64,000 nucleotides of DNA from Corallococcus macrosporus. Its GTDB lineage: Bacteria; Myxococcota; Myxococcia; Myxococcales; Myxococcaceae. Positions within the stretch are counted from its first letter, which is position 1. Every line of letters starts with the position of its first letter. Positions 1 through 9,226 of this stretch are shown here, one piece after another. A program made the translations under genes and the position numbers. The stretch is taken from assembly GCF_017302985.1 (NCBI RefSeq), contig NZ_JAFIMU010000007.1, positions 744,001 to 808,000 of the forward strand. Direction: 5' to 3'. Under the pieces are notes generated by a model. It was not told the DNA's origin. It made no database searches and saw only the letters and a list, made by a program, of their open reading frames with translations.

Positions 1-3000
1 GAGAACAGCGCGCGGCCGGCGTGGAAGCGCAGCTCGGCGTTCGTGGGGGGCTGCTGCACGAGGAGCCGGCCCACGACGAGGCGCGGGGCGGTGGTGTGCA
101 GCGGGGTGATGTTGGCGGTGTCGTCGTCGCCCGCGACGAGCTCCGGCAGCGGCACGCCGAGGAGGCGCGCGGCGCCGTTGAGCGCGTCGAGGACGGCGGC
201 GGCGCCCGGGCCGGAGGAGGCGCGCAGGGGCTCCGAGGTGCTGGCGATGCGCGCGGGCGACGGGAACAGCCGGCACAGCGCGATGCCTACGCACGCGAGC
301 AGCTCACCGGACGGGGTGCGCAGGCCAGGGTGGCGCAGGCCGGCGCGCTCCTGGTTGGAGAGGGGGCCGCGCTGGACTCGGGGGGCGGGGACGTCGCGGC
401 CTTCGAGGGCGTCCGCGAGCTCGCGCATGAGCGCGGCGCGGGTGACGTCGCCGCGCTGGTCGAAGTGGTCCACGAGGCCGCGATAGGGCTTCGGGTCGAG
501 CGGCCGCTCGCGCACGAGCTTGAAGACGATGGGCTCCGCGGAGGTGGCGTCGGCGGGGGGCGCGGCGTCCGGGACGGCGGCGGGCGTCTCGCGGGTCTCG
601 GTGGAGCCGACGGTGGGGCGGCCGCTGGCCGGCGGACGCGTGGGGGCCGGGCCTGCGAAGGTGCCCTCGGGACGGCCGGCGCGGTGGATGCGGCGCACGG
701 GGTCCATGCGGCCCGGAGGTGCTTCCCACGCGATGACGCTCGTGGCCTCCACGGGCCCGTCGCCGAGTTCCTGTGCGTCCTCGTCTTCGTCCTCGGACGG
801 AATCTGGCTGAGGAGCGGGATGTCGGGCGGGGCTTCGGGAGCGCCGCGGCCCTTCGACGGAGGGGCGACGGGACGCGAGGCTCCGGCCATGGCGCGGGGA
901 GCGGGGGCTGGGGGCTCAACGCCACTGGCGGACAGCGGGGCGCGGGGCGGCGCGGGCGGTTCCACGCCGCTGGCGGACAGCGGGAGCCGGGGCGCGTGGC
1001 CGGCGCGCGGGACGCGTTCTGAGCGCGAGGGAGCTTCGCGGATCTGCGTGCCCGCGTTCTTGGGGGCACGGGCGGCCGGAGAGGCGTTGTCCTCGGAGGG
1101 AGCGGCCTTGCGCGACACGGCGGCTTCGAGGTCCGCGTCCTGGGGGAGCGGTGCGCCGAAGGCCGTGGTGCTTTCGCGAGGCGGGGTGCGCTGCTTGCGG
1201 TCGGAGGTGCCGTCGTCTGGCGTGGGTGCCGGTTCGCTCGCGGCACCGCGAGCGGGCTTCATGGCCCGCGCCATGCCGCTGGGAGCAGGGGCGGATTCCG
1301 CGAGCGAGGCAGGGCTTTCCGTGGGCGCCTTCGTGGACGCGGAGCGACGGGAGGGTTCTGCTTCCGGCGACGTGCTTGCGATTGACGGGTGACGGCCCGA
1401 GGGTGCCTTGGGCTGGCGGGCGGCGTCCGTGTTCGGCGCCGTGGAGCCTACGGGCGCATGACGGCCCGAGGGTGCCTTGGGCTGGCGGATGGCATCCGCG
1501 TTCGGTGTCGCAGTGCTTGAGGAAGCGTGCTGTTCGACTGGTCCCTTGGGTTGCCGTGAGGCTTCCGCGCTCGATGCGGGAGCACCTGCGGCGGCGTGAC
1601 GGCCGGATGGAGCCTTGGGCTGCCGGGGTGCTTCCGTGGAAGACGATGCGCTGCCCACCGGTGAATGACTTCCCGATGGTGCCTTCGGCTGCCGAGGTGA
1701 TTCCGTGGACGACGGTGCAGCGCCCACGTGACGGCCGGATGGGGCCTTCGGCTGGGCCCCTTCGGATGACGCCTTGGCCTTCCGGGCCGCTCCGTCCTTG
1801 GCTCGGGATGAACGCTTGCCCGGTGCATCTTCGGCCGCAGCCTCCTCCGCATCGAGCAGCGAGGGGACGTCCGTGTTGGACGTGACCTCGTCCGCGAAGT
1901 CCTTGCGCTTCGACGGCACGAGCACTGACGGCGGAGCCACGAGCACCGACGGTGGCGGCACCCCGACGTTCTGCGGCGGCGCCGTACGCGCGGGCTCGGG
2001 CGGTGGCGGACGGGCGCGCTGCTCGCGGGACTTTCGCAGGCTCTCGGCGCGGCGTGCGTAGAGGCGGGCCTTCTCGGTGTTGTGCAGCACCTCGCGGCAG
2101 AAGAGCGCGAGCCGCTCCCACGTGCGCTGGCGCTCCTCGTCGTCCTCCGTCGCCGTGGCCGCGTTCTCCAGCGCCCAGGCGGCCTCGCCAAACTGCTCAC
2201 GCTCCGTGCAGCGGTCCGCGAGCAACAGCCAGGCCTCCTTGTGCCCCGGCTCGAAGCGCACGGCCTGGCGCAGCTCCGCCAGGGCCGCGCCCGCGTCGCC
2301 CATCGCCTCCAGCGTGGCGACCCGCTCCAGGTGCGCCTTGCGCGCGGCCGGTCCTCGAGGCTCACGGGCAAGCTGCGCGTGCAGCAACTGGCTCAACGCG
2401 GGCAGGTCCCCCAGGCGGCGCGCGAGCGCCAACAGGTGCTCCCGGGGCTGTTCGTTGTCGGGGCTCTCCGCGAGCACCTCGGCCCAGGCCCACTGCGCGA
2501 TGCGCAGGTCGCCCAGCGACTCCTCCGCCGTCTGCGCGAGCACCCGCAGCGCTTCCAGGCGATCCGGTGCTCGGCGTGGCGCGGCGGCACAGGCGGCGCG
2601 CAGCCGCTCCACCTGGGCGAAGCGCTCCTCGTCGGAGACACTGCGCACGAGCCCCGCGAGCACCGGCAGCATTCCGGGCACGAGCGCATCCGCCGCCTCG
2701 AAGTCCTCGCGCGCCTTCGCGGGGACGCCCATGTTCAGCTGCCGCTCGCCACGCGTCAGCAGGGCCACGGCCCGGGCTCGCGACGTCCTTGCCCTCGCGA
2801 TCGCGTCATCAAGCGCACGCCGCACGAGCGAGGCGTCCTCGCGCTGGGACAGGAGGCGGACCTGCTCACGCAACGCGGTGCGCTCGCCGGTCAGCTCGAC
2901 GATCTCCCGGTACATGCGCGCGGCGCCCGCGGAGTCCTGGAGCTCGTTCTCCATCACCTCCGCGAGCCGCGTGAGCGCTTCGGCGCGCTCCGGTGCGTCC

Positions 3001-5294
3001 TTCGCGCGGTCCGCGCGCTTGAGGTACAGCTGCGCCAGCTCGCGCCACGCACGGCGTGCGATGAGCTGGGCCTCCTGGCGCTGCGACCAGGCCCGCTCCG
3101 AGCCTTCGTCCGAGGTGCGCAGGGACGAAGCCGCGTCCGGCGCCTGGCTCGGCTCGGGGGGCTTCGCCGCAGGGAGTCGCGGGGAGTCGCGCTTGGAATC
3201 AGCGGCCGGGGCCTGGGGCGTGGATGAATCCGGCTGCGGGAAGACTACTTCCGACGTCGATTCCTCTTCGTCGAACGCAGGCTTCGCGGTGGAGGGAACC
3301 AGCACGGAGGCCCGTCGCGGAGCGGTGGGCTTCTCGGCCTGGGACTGCGCTGACGCGGAAGTGCCCTTCCCTGCTTCGCCACGTTCGGGCGGGATGATCT
3401 CCGAGGTTGCCTCGTCCTCGTCGAACGCCATCGCTGGCGCGCCCGGCACCAGCACTCCGCTGGAAGGACGCGGAGGGATCACTTCCGACGTCGCCTTGTC
3501 CGCGTCGAAGCCCTTCGAGGGACCGCCAGGGACCAGCACCGCATCCGGCTGACGGGGAGACGTCTTCTTCGACGCCGATGCGTCTTCGCCGGATGGCCTT
3601 GCTTGCGCTCCGGCTGGCTCGGACTGACGCGGGTGGAGGTCTTCGGATGCCGCGTTCTCGCTGGAGTCCTTCGCCTGTGCTTCGGCCGGACGCGGCGGAA
3701 GGAGCATCTCCGACGTTGATTCGTCCGCGTCGAAAGCCTTGGACGGAGGAGCGCCCGGGACCAGCACCGACACCAGCGGGCGCGGCGGCATCCGCTCCGC
3801 TGTGGACTCGTCGGGCGCGGGCTTCGCTTCTTCTTCGAGCTTCTTGCCGAAGACCTGCGTCGACTCGAACAACGGAGGCGCGTTCGGCGCGGCAACGGAC
3901 TTCGGCTCGGGCGTTTGCGCTGCTTCTGTCGTTGCCTCGACAGCCTTTGATTCGGACGCTGCCGCTGTGTCCGTGGTCGCAGCCACGTGCTCGGGTGCCT
4001 GTGGCACCGCAGTCCGTGTCTCGTCTGACAACAGCAAGGTGCTTAGCGCTGCGATGACGTGCGCAGGCACATCCGTGGACGGCGCCGCGCCTGATGCTGT
4101 GTCGCTACTCGCAGGCTGGTCCGCAGCGGTGGCAAACGACGCCGCAATGCCGCGCTCAGACAGCTCCACTGCGTTCGCGGACGAGGCATTGATCGACGCC
4201 GTAGCGCCGCGCTCAGTCTCCGCGGATGCCGACGCGCTTGATACGTCCGCAGCGCTTTCAGGCGCCTGTGCCGCATCCGATGCAGCGACAGCACTTGAAG
4301 CTGCCCGTGCTGCATCCGATGCCACGACAGCACTCGAAGGCGTCTGGGACGCATCCGCCGCAGTGCCGCTCTCTGCCTTCGGCGTCGCATCCACGGGCGA
4401 CGACACGCTCACGGCCGAAGCGCTCTCCGCCTCGGACTTCGACGTCGCATCAACGGACGGCAGGGCACTCGACGGTTCAACAGACGCCCGCTCCCCAGAT
4501 GCCTCGTTGCCCTCGCTCTGCGCCCGCGGACGCTCCGGCTCCGGAACGGACCTCGCCCCTCGCGGCGGCGTCGCTACCCGGGCCTTGCCTGGGCCTTCGT
4601 CATCCCAGGGGAACTCCGGTCCTCGCGACGCCGGCTGTCCCAGCCCGGCCCACTCTCCCAGCGGGACCTGCACCGTGTCGGCTCTCGGAACCCGGGCTGG
4701 CGGCGCCTGCACCACCGGCATCTCCACCACCGTGTTCCCCAGCTCCGGATCCGACAGCGCCAGCGCGGACACCTCCACGGTCTTCGTCCGGGACTCCTCG
4801 TCCTCCAGGGGCGGCCGCTGCGACGGTGCGTCCTTCGCCTTCGCCACCCGCTCACGCAGCACGTCGAGCACGAAGCGGGCCCTGGCGTCGTCGGGCGCGT
4901 CCATCAACAAGCCGTTGAGCACCGCCGCCGCTCGCGCCTCCTGCCCCGTGCGCCGCAACACCCGCGACAGCTGCCGGCGGACCTCGCGGCGCACCTCGCC
5001 CCGCTCCGTCACCATCGCCGCGTCCAGCAGGGTGATGACCGCGCGCTCCGTGCCCGCCCGCAGCGCGCACCGGACCAGCACCGCCGCGAGCCGGGGCGTC
5101 ATCGGCAGGGACCGGCTGGCGGACACCAGGCCGGAATACGCCCGCGCCGCCTGCCCCTCCCGGAGCAACCGAGCGGCATCCCGGCAGACCTGGGCCTCCG
5201 CGCCTCGCACGTCCTCGCCTCGCGAACCCATCCCCGGTCCGCGAAGGGAGGGCTCCGGCGCCCCTGGGCCCTTGCCGTGTCTCCCGCCACCCAT
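1..5294 (-). CDS. giant TPR and low-complexity repeat protein (C-terminus beyond window)
   Basis: The frame is open from an ATG at 5294 to the left edge, about 1764 codons without a stop. The N-terminus (about residues 1-125) is helical and TPR-like. A long Ala/Ser/Thr/Pro/Glu-rich disordered stretch follows, then a TPR-like helical block at about residues 735-1085, a second disordered stretch, and a second compact helical region from about residue 1595 to the edge. Two repeat families sit in the disordered parts: KAPSGRH units and VLVPG/FDxDExTSE units. No signal peptide or catalytic motif is visible. Such proteins usually act as scaffolds; that role here is inference. The family was not recognised. 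Confidence 0.85.
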   Translation of the reverse strand, partial: MGGGRHGKGPGAPEPSLRGPGMGSRGEDVRGAEAQVCRDAARLLREGQAARAYSGLVSASRSLPMTPRLAAVLVRCALRAGTERAVITLLDAAMVTERGEVRREVRRQLSRVLRRTGQEARAAAVLNGLLMDAPDDARARFVLDVLRERVAKAKDAPSQRPPLEDEESRTKTVEVSALALSDPELGNTVVEMPVVQAPPARVPRADTVQVPLGEWAGLGQPASRGPEFPWDDEGPGKARVATPPRGARSVPEPERPRAQSEGNEASGERASVEPSSALPSVDATSKSEAESASAVSVSSPVDATPKAESGTAADASQTPSSAVVASDAARAASSAVAASDAAQAPESAADVSSASASAETERGATASINASSANAVELSERGIAASFATAADQPASSDTASGAAPSTDVPAHVIAALSTLLLSDETRTAVPQAPEHVAATTDTAAASESKAVEATTEAAQTPEPKSVAAPNAPPLFESTQVFGKKLEEEAKPAPDESTAERMPPRPLVSVLVPGAPPSKAFDADESTSEMLLPPRPAEAQAKDSSENAASEDLHPRQSEPAGAQARPSGEDASASKKTSPRQPDAVLVPGGPSKGFDADKATSEVIPPRPSSGVLVPGAPAMAFDEDEATSEIIPPERGEAGKGTSASAQSQAEKPTAPRRASVLVPSTAKPAFDEEESTSEVVFPQPDSSTPQAPAADSKRDSPRLPAAKPPEPSQAPDAASSLRTSDEGSERAWSQRQEAQLIARRAWRELAQLYLKRADRAKDAPERAEALTRLAEVMENELQDSAGAARMYREIVELTGERTALREQVRLLSQREDASLVRRALDDAIARARTSRARAVALLTRGERQLNMGVPAKAREDFEAADALVPGMLPVLAGLVRSVSDEERFAQVERLRAACAAAPRRAPDRLEALRVLAQTAEESLGDLRIAQWAWAEVLAESPDNEQPREHLLALARRLGDLPALSQLLHAQLAREPRGPAARKAHLERVATLEAMGDAGAALAELRQAVRFEPGHKEAWLLLADRCTEREQFGEAAWALENAATATEDDEERQRTWERLALFCREVLHNTEKARLYARRAESLRKSREQRARPPPPEPARTAPPQNVGVPPPSVLVAPPSVLVPSKRKDFADEVTSNTDVPSLLDAEEAAAEDAPGKRSSRAKDGAARKAKASSEGAQPKAPSGRHVGAAPSSTESPRQPKAPSGSHSPVGSASSSTEAPRQPKAPSGRHAAAGAPASSAEASRQPKGPVEQHASSSTATPNADAIRQPKAPSGRHAPVGSTAPNTDAARQPKAPSGRHPSIASTSPEAEPSRRSASTKAPTESPASLAESAPAPSGMARAMKPARGAASEPAPTPDDGTSDRKQRTPPRESTTAFGAPLPQDADLEAAVSRKAAPSEDNASPAARAPKNAGTQIREAPSRSERVPRAGHAPRLPLSASGVEPPAPPRAPLSASGVEPPAPAPRAMAGASRPVAPPSKGRGAPEAPPDIPLLSQIPSEDEDEDAQELGDGPVEATSVIAWEAPPGRMDPVRRIHRAGRPEGTFAGPAPTRPPASGRPTVGSTETRETPAAVPDAAPPADATSAEPIVFKLVRERPLDPKPYRGLVDHFDQRGDVTRAALMRELADALEGRDVPAPRVQRGPLSNQERAGLRHPGLRTPSGELLACVGIALCRLFPSPARIASTSEPLRASSGPGAAAVLDALNGAARLLGVPLPELVAGDDDTANITPLHTTAPRLVVGRLLVQQPPTNAELRFHAGRALF
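1389..1760 (-). repeat. six degenerate ~24-residue PKAPSGRH repeats inside the giant protein
   Basis: Near nt 1389, 1461, 1530, 1601, 1671 and 1731 a unit of about 72 bp recurs. It encodes variants of RQPKAPSGRH followed by a Ser/Ala/Pro linker. The unit near 1530 has drifted to RQPKGPVEQH. The regular period and codon similarity point to tandem duplication inside the gene. Confidence 0.8.
3238..3780 (-). repeat. recurrent VLVPG...FDxDExTSE motif copies inside the giant protein
   Basis: Four copies of a motif like VLVPGAPxKAFDADESTSE are encoded near nt 3238, 3391, 3471 and 3700. A fifth, diverged copy (VLVPSKRKDFADEVTS) lies near nt 1880-1930. Spacing is irregular, so these look like short linear motifs rather than a simple tandem array. 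Confidence 0.7.
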
Positions 5295-5374
5295 GAAGCC
5301 CCCAGTCTACACACGATGCGCGCGACGGGGGCACCCTGTCCGCTCCCCCGAAGGGTCCCGGAGGTTCCAGGTGC

Positions 5375-6313
5375 TCAGGGAGCGGCCGCCGCCCCGATGG
5401 CCCCCTCCGGAATGCCCACCCCCGCCGCGTCGAAGAAGGCCCGCAGGTCGTCCGGCACCAGCGCCTCCAGCCGCAGCGGCCGGCCCGTGCGCGGATGGCC
5501 CAGCTCCAGCGCGTGCGCGTGCAGCAGGCAGCGCGGCGCCGTCAGGCTTCCAGCGGTCCCCGCGCCGCCATAGCGCGCGTCGCCCAGGATGGGAGTCCCC
5601 AGCGCCGTCAGGTGCGCCCGGAGCTGGTGCGTGCGGCCCGTCCGGGGCAGCAGCTCCACCAGGCAGAACGCGTCGCCCGCGAACAGCGTGCGGTAGTCCG
5701 TCCACGCGGGCACGCCGTTGGCCGCGCGGGTCGCCCGCCAGCGCCCCGGCCGGGACGGGTCCTTCGACAGGGGCAGGTCCACCGTCCCGCCCGAGGGAAG
5801 CCCCGGTCCCGTCGCCGCGAGGTAGCGCTTGCGCGCGGTGCCCTCGCGGAACGCCTCCGCCAGCGCGGAGGTCGCGGCGGCCGTCTTGCCGAACACCGTC
5901 ACCCCGGAGGTCTCCCGGTCCAGCCGGTGCACCAGCCCCGCCTGCCGTCCCAGGTGCTCGCTCACCATGTCCACGAGGCTTCCGCCCACGCGCCCTTCCG
6001 TGGGCTGCGCGTTCAGGCCCGCGGGCTTGTCCACCGCGATGACGTCCGCGTCCTCGAACAGCACGCGCAACGGGGCCGCCGGCTTCGCGGCCTCCAGGGG
6101 GCTCTGCCCCGCCTCCTCCAGCACCACCGTCACCACCTGCGCAGGCTGAAGCCGCACCGCCCCGTCCCGCGCGCGACGCCCCGCCACGTACACGGCGCCC
6201 ACGTCCACCAGCCGCCGTACGTCCGCCGCCGGCAGCCCCAGCTCCGCCGCCACCGCCTCCACCAGCACACGCCCGGCGTGCGCCCCCTCCGCCCGGAACG
6301 TCCGGCGCTTCAT
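5375..6313 (-). CDS. RluA-family pseudouridine synthase
   Basis: Isomerises uridine to pseudouridine in rRNA or tRNA. Residues about 10-65 look like an S4-type RNA-binding domain. The catalytic domain follows, with the RluA motif HRLDRETSG at 129-137 and catalytic Asp132. The downstream motif GRTHQLRAHL and the block GDARYG are also present. The start is the ATG at 6313; the open frame reaches 6529 but the extra N-terminus is Arg-rich and unlike the family. Length 312 aa is normal for RluA/RluC/RluD. The exact target position cannot be told from sequence. It lies 80 bp upstream of the giant TPR gene on the same strand. Confidence 0.9.
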   Translation of the reverse strand: MKRRTFRAEGAHAGRVLVEAVAAELGLPAADVRRLVDVGAVYVAGRRARDGAVRLQPAQVVTVVLEEAGQSPLEAAKPAAPLRVLFEDADVIAVDKPAGLNAQPTEGRVGGSLVDMVSEHLGRQAGLVHRLDRETSGVTVFGKTAAATSALAEAFREGTARKRYLAATGPGLPSGGTVDLPLSKDPSRPGRWRATRAANGVPAWTDYRTLFAGDAFCLVELLPRTGRTHQLRAHLTALGTPILGDARYGGAGTAGSLTAPRCLLHAHALELGHPRTGRPLRLEALVPDDLRAFFDAAGVGIPEGAIGAAAAP

Positions 6314-6467
6314 CGCCCGCCCTCCCCGCCCGCCCACGCGAGGTCCCCGTCGGTGGGGGACTCCAGGGGGGCATGCGGCCGGGCAGCGCAGGGGGAGGAC
6401 ATGGCCGGACACTCTATGCGCGCGGTCCCTGCCCTGACGCGGGCTTCCTGTTACCTTCCGCGCCGCC

Positions 6468-7988
6468 ATGGACCGTCCCCTGCTCTCCGTCCGGTCGCGG
6501 CTGGATGATTTCCTCGCCGAGCTGGCCACCCTCCAGTACCGCTACGGCGCCGGACTCTCCCCGGACCTCCCCGTCGCGCGCCTGTACGCCTCCTTCCCGG
6601 AGCTGTCCTCGCCAGAGACCTTCGCCGCCGCCAACGAGGCGCTGGCCCGCGCGAAGGGCAAGGACGACCCCGTCGCCGTCCGCCGCATCACGCTCGTGCG
6701 CGAGCTCATCGCCACCCAGGTGGAGGAGTCGCTGGCCCTGCGCGCGGCGGACGCCGTCGTCGCGCTGGAGGCCCGCTCGCACATCCCCGCCGACGACACG
6801 ACGCTGTCGCTGGCCCAGGCCCTGTCGCAGATTCCGCGCGAATCCAGCCGCGCCCGCCGCGCCCTCCTGGAGCGCGGCGCCGGCAACTTCCTCTGGGAGA
6901 ACCGAGGCCCGTACGGAGACCGGCGCGACGCCACCCTCCAGGCCGCGGAGGTGCTGGGCTTCCCGGACTACCCCACCCTGCGCCAGGACGTCACCGGCAT
7001 CGACGCGGGCAAGCTCGCCGTGGCCGCCGAGGAGACCCTCAAGCGCACCGAGGACGCCTACCGCGACGTGCTGGCCTACGTGCTGCGCAAGCTGGAGCCC
7101 ACCCTGCGCCCGCTGCCCGGCGGCGAGGCGCGGCGCCACGACGTGCAGCACGGCCTGCGCGCCCCATGGCTGGATGCGCACTTCCGCCGCGAGGACACCG
7201 TCCCCGCCGTGATGCGCTGGCTGTCCGACTGGGGACAGCACCCCGAGGCCGGCGGCCGCATCCGCCTGGACGACGAGGCCCGCCCCGGCAAGGCGTCACG
7301 CCCCTTCGTCGCCGCCGTGCGCGTGCCCCACGAAATCCGCCTGGTCCTCCAGCCGCGCAGCGGCATGGACGCGCTGGGCGACCTGCTCCATGAGCTGGGC
7401 CACGCGTGGCACCTGGCCCACGTGGACGAGGACGCGCCCATGGAGCTGCGCCGGCTGGGGGACGCCTCCGTCACGGAAGCCTACGCCGCCACCTTCGAGC
7501 GGCTGCTCCTGTCCCCACCCTGGCTCAAGCGCTACCTGGGCCTGCCGTCCGGCACGACGAAGGACGTCGTGCGCATGGGCGCCTTCCAGGCCCTGGCCGT
7601 GCTGCGCCGCCACTGCGCGAAGCTGTCCTACGAGCTGTCCCTCTCCACCAAGGGCGCCTCCGCCGACCGCGCGGACGAGTACGCCGACGGCCAGCGCCGC
7701 GCCCTCTTCGCGCAGCCGCACCCGGGCTTCTTCCTGCATGACGTGGACTCGCAGCTCTACGTCACCCGCTACCTGCGGGCCTGGGCCCTGGAGACCCGGC
7801 TCACCGCGCACCTCTTGGAGCGGTTCAACGAGGACTTCTGGCGCAACCCCGCCGCCTTCACCTGGCTCAAGGGGCTCTTCGCGCGCGGCGGCGCCGCGGA
7901 CGCGGAGGGACTGGCCACGGAGGTCTCGGGCACGCCGCTGGCGCTGCCCGAGGCGGGAGCGCGCCTCGTGGCCATCCTCAACCAGTAG
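6468..7988 (+). CDS. M3-like zinc metallopeptidase
   Basis: A 506-aa helical protein with a zinc site HELGH at residues 308-312. A third ligand candidate, Glu337 (motif SVTEAYAATFERL), lies 25 residues after the last His, the spacing used by M3 oligopeptidases (thimet/PepF). No signal peptide, so probably a cytoplasmic oligopeptidase. N-terminal similarity to classical PepF is not obvious by eye, so it may be a divergent branch. It is divergent from the RluA gene across a 154-bp gap and convergent with the small gene at 8001-8351. Confidence 0.75.
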   Translation: MDRPLLSVRSRLDDFLAELATLQYRYGAGLSPDLPVARLYASFPELSSPETFAAANEALARAKGKDDPVAVRRITLVRELIATQVEESLALRAADAVVALEARSHIPADDTTLSLAQALSQIPRESSRARRALLERGAGNFLWENRGPYGDRRDATLQAAEVLGFPDYPTLRQDVTGIDAGKLAVAAEETLKRTEDAYRDVLAYVLRKLEPTLRPLPGGEARRHDVQHGLRAPWLDAHFRREDTVPAVMRWLSDWGQHPEAGGRIRLDDEARPGKASRPFVAAVRVPHEIRLVLQPRSGMDALGDLLHELGHAWHLAHVDEDAPMELRRLGDASVTEAYAATFERLLLSPPWLKRYLGLPSGTTKDVVRMGAFQALAVLRRHCAKLSYELSLSTKGASADRADEYADGQRRALFAQPHPGFFLHDVDSQLYVTRYLRAWALETRLTAHLLERFNEDFWRNPAAFTWLKGLFARGGAADAEGLATEVSGTPLALPEAGARLVAILNQ

Positions 7989-8004
7989 GGGAAACGGCCC
8001 CTAC
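7985..8004. terminator. bidirectional hairpin covering both convergent stop codons
   Basis: A perfect 7-bp stem (GTAGGGG / CCCCTAC) with a 6-nt loop is followed on the + strand by TTCTTCTT. The left arm contains the stop codon of the peptidase gene and the right arm contains the stop codon of the minus-strand gene. Confidence 0.6.
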
Positions 8005-8351
8005 TTCTTCTTGGCGCGCAGCGCGCGGACGATCTTGTCCTTCGCCGCGTTGGCCGGAGCCTCGCGGGTGCGGACCGCGGCGGGCGCCTTGGAGGCGTTG
8101 GCCGCCGTGCGCGTCTGGCCGGTGCGCGCGCGCATCGCCTTCATCAGCTGCATCTCGATGACGAGCAGCTCATCCGCGAGCTCCGCGTTGGCACCCGCGG
8201 CGCGGGGCAGCGGCGCGCTCTTGCTGGGGGCGCCCGCGCCGTGGCGCATGCGCAGGGCCTTCTCCTCCTCGGCCGTCAGCGTGGTGGACTTCTCCAGCGC
8301 CGCCTTGACCTCTTTCGCGGTCAACGTGCTACTTCCGACCTTGCGCTCCAT
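8001..8351 (-). CDS. small basic conserved-type protein, unknown function
   Basis: A 116-aa protein. The start was placed at the ATG at 8351 (MERKVGSSTL) because AGGGAG sits just upstream; the frame could extend to 8462. It has a helical N-terminal part (TAKEVKAALEKS, TAEEEKALRMRHG), an Ala/Pro linker, a second helix (ELADELLVIEMQLMKAMRA) and a Lys/Arg-rich tail ending RALRAKKK. The basic tail suggests nucleic-acid or membrane-surface binding; this is inference. No known domain recognised. Confidence 0.6.
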   Translation of the reverse strand: MERKVGSSTLTAKEVKAALEKSTTLTAEEEKALRMRHGAGAPSKSAPLPRAAGANAELADELLVIEMQLMKAMRARTGQTRTAANASKAPAAVRTREAPANAAKDKIVRALRAKKK

Positions 8352-8505
8352 CTCCGCTCCCTTCGTTGTGCACGCCTGAACACCCGAGCATGTCAGATGC
8401 GTCTGGGCCGCAACCGACGAGGATTGTAGAGGACGCAAGAGGGCCGTCAAAATTTCTTCCAACAGGGCGCTTCCAGTCTGTAGCGACCCGCCCCGGCCGC
8501 TACAG

Positions 8506-9045
8506 CTACAGGTGCATCCCCAGCCCCAGGAACGTGGAGCGCAGGTGCTGCCGCTGGCCCGCGAAGGGGTTCTGGCTGGCGGAGAAGTTCTGGTAGCGCG
8601 CCTCGGCGGAAAGGAAGAGGTTCTCCCCCAGCTCCAGCCCCACGCCGCCGCACAGCTCGAAGCCCACCTGGAGCACGCGGCTGCCCAGCGCGTCCGGGCC
8701 CACGGGCTGGGGGCGGGAGTGGGGCACCAGCAGGCTGGCCCCCACGCCCAGGAAGGGCCGCACCCGGGTGTCCCCCAGGGGCACCACGCGCACGGACATG
8801 GGCGTCACCTCCGTCAGCTGCCGGCTGGACGCCAGGTGCCCGCCCACCTCCAGCACCGCCCCCGGCTTGCGGTACGCCCAGCCCAGGCCCGCGCTGTAGC
8901 CCACGGTGCGCTCCGCATCGCCCTTGAGGACGTAGGCCCCCAGCGGCGCGACGGTGATGCCCAGGTTGCGGGCGGGTTCGGCGAGGGCCGGGGTCGTCAG
9001 GAGCACGAGCCCGGCACACACCAGGAGGGGGGCGGAGCGGAACAT
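8506..9045 (-). CDS. small outer-membrane beta-barrel-like protein
   Basis: A 179-aa exported protein. The signal peptide is residues 1-22, cleaved after PALA. The mature part alternates hydrophobic and polar residues in beta-strand pattern (AGLGWAYRKPGAVLEVGGHL, FLSAEARYQNFS) and ends GLGMHL, as in eight-stranded barrels of the OmpA/OmpW type. The start at 9045 is supported by the purine-rich run GGGGGAGGGG directly upstream. The specific family is not identified. Confidence 0.7.
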   Translation of the reverse strand: MFRSAPLLVCAGLVLLTTPALAEPARNLGITVAPLGAYVLKGDAERTVGYSAGLGWAYRKPGAVLEVGGHLASSRQLTEVTPMSVRVVPLGDTRVRPFLGVGASLLVPHSRPQPVGPDALGSRVLQVGFELCGGVGLELGENLFLSAEARYQNFSASQNPFAGQRQHLRSTFLGLGMHL

Positions 9046-9120
9046 GCCCCTCCCCCAGAGCAAGGCCAGGGCCAGGGGGGTTCCCCAGCCGCTTCAAGCA
9101 CTTGCGGGAAGGCCCCGGAG

Positions 9121-9154
9121 GTGACGGCGGCCCCGTGCAGGACACGGCCGTCAC
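9121..9154 (-). terminator. hairpin between lipoprotein and barrel genes
   Basis: An 8-bp stem (GTGACGGC / GCCGTCAC) continues after a bulge into a CGTG/CACG inner stem. It lies downstream of the lipoprotein stop (9227) on the minus strand. No T-run follows, so termination is tentative. Confidence 0.4.
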
Positions 9155-9183
9155 AGCCTCACAGGGACGGCACCTCCCGCCGT

Positions 9184-9199
9184 GAAGCCGTGGGGCTTC
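9184..9199 (-). terminator. short GC hairpin after lipoprotein gene
   Basis: GAAGCC, a 4-nt loop and GGCTTC form a perfect 6-bp stem about 28 nt after the minus-strand stop at 9227. It may act together with the larger hairpin further downstream. Confidence 0.35.
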
Positions 9200-9226
9200 C
9201 AACGGTCAGGAGGCGTGGGACGGACG

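Noticed and set aside
3739..6042. 767-residue + strand frame across the giant gene start and RluA gene
   Set aside because: Crosses two real minus-strand genes and has composition typical of antisense frames in GC-rich DNA.
7219..7238. CTGTCC...GGACAG inverted sequence resembling part of the palindromic repeat
   Set aside because: Short arms inside the peptidase coding sequence; flanks do not match the palindrome.
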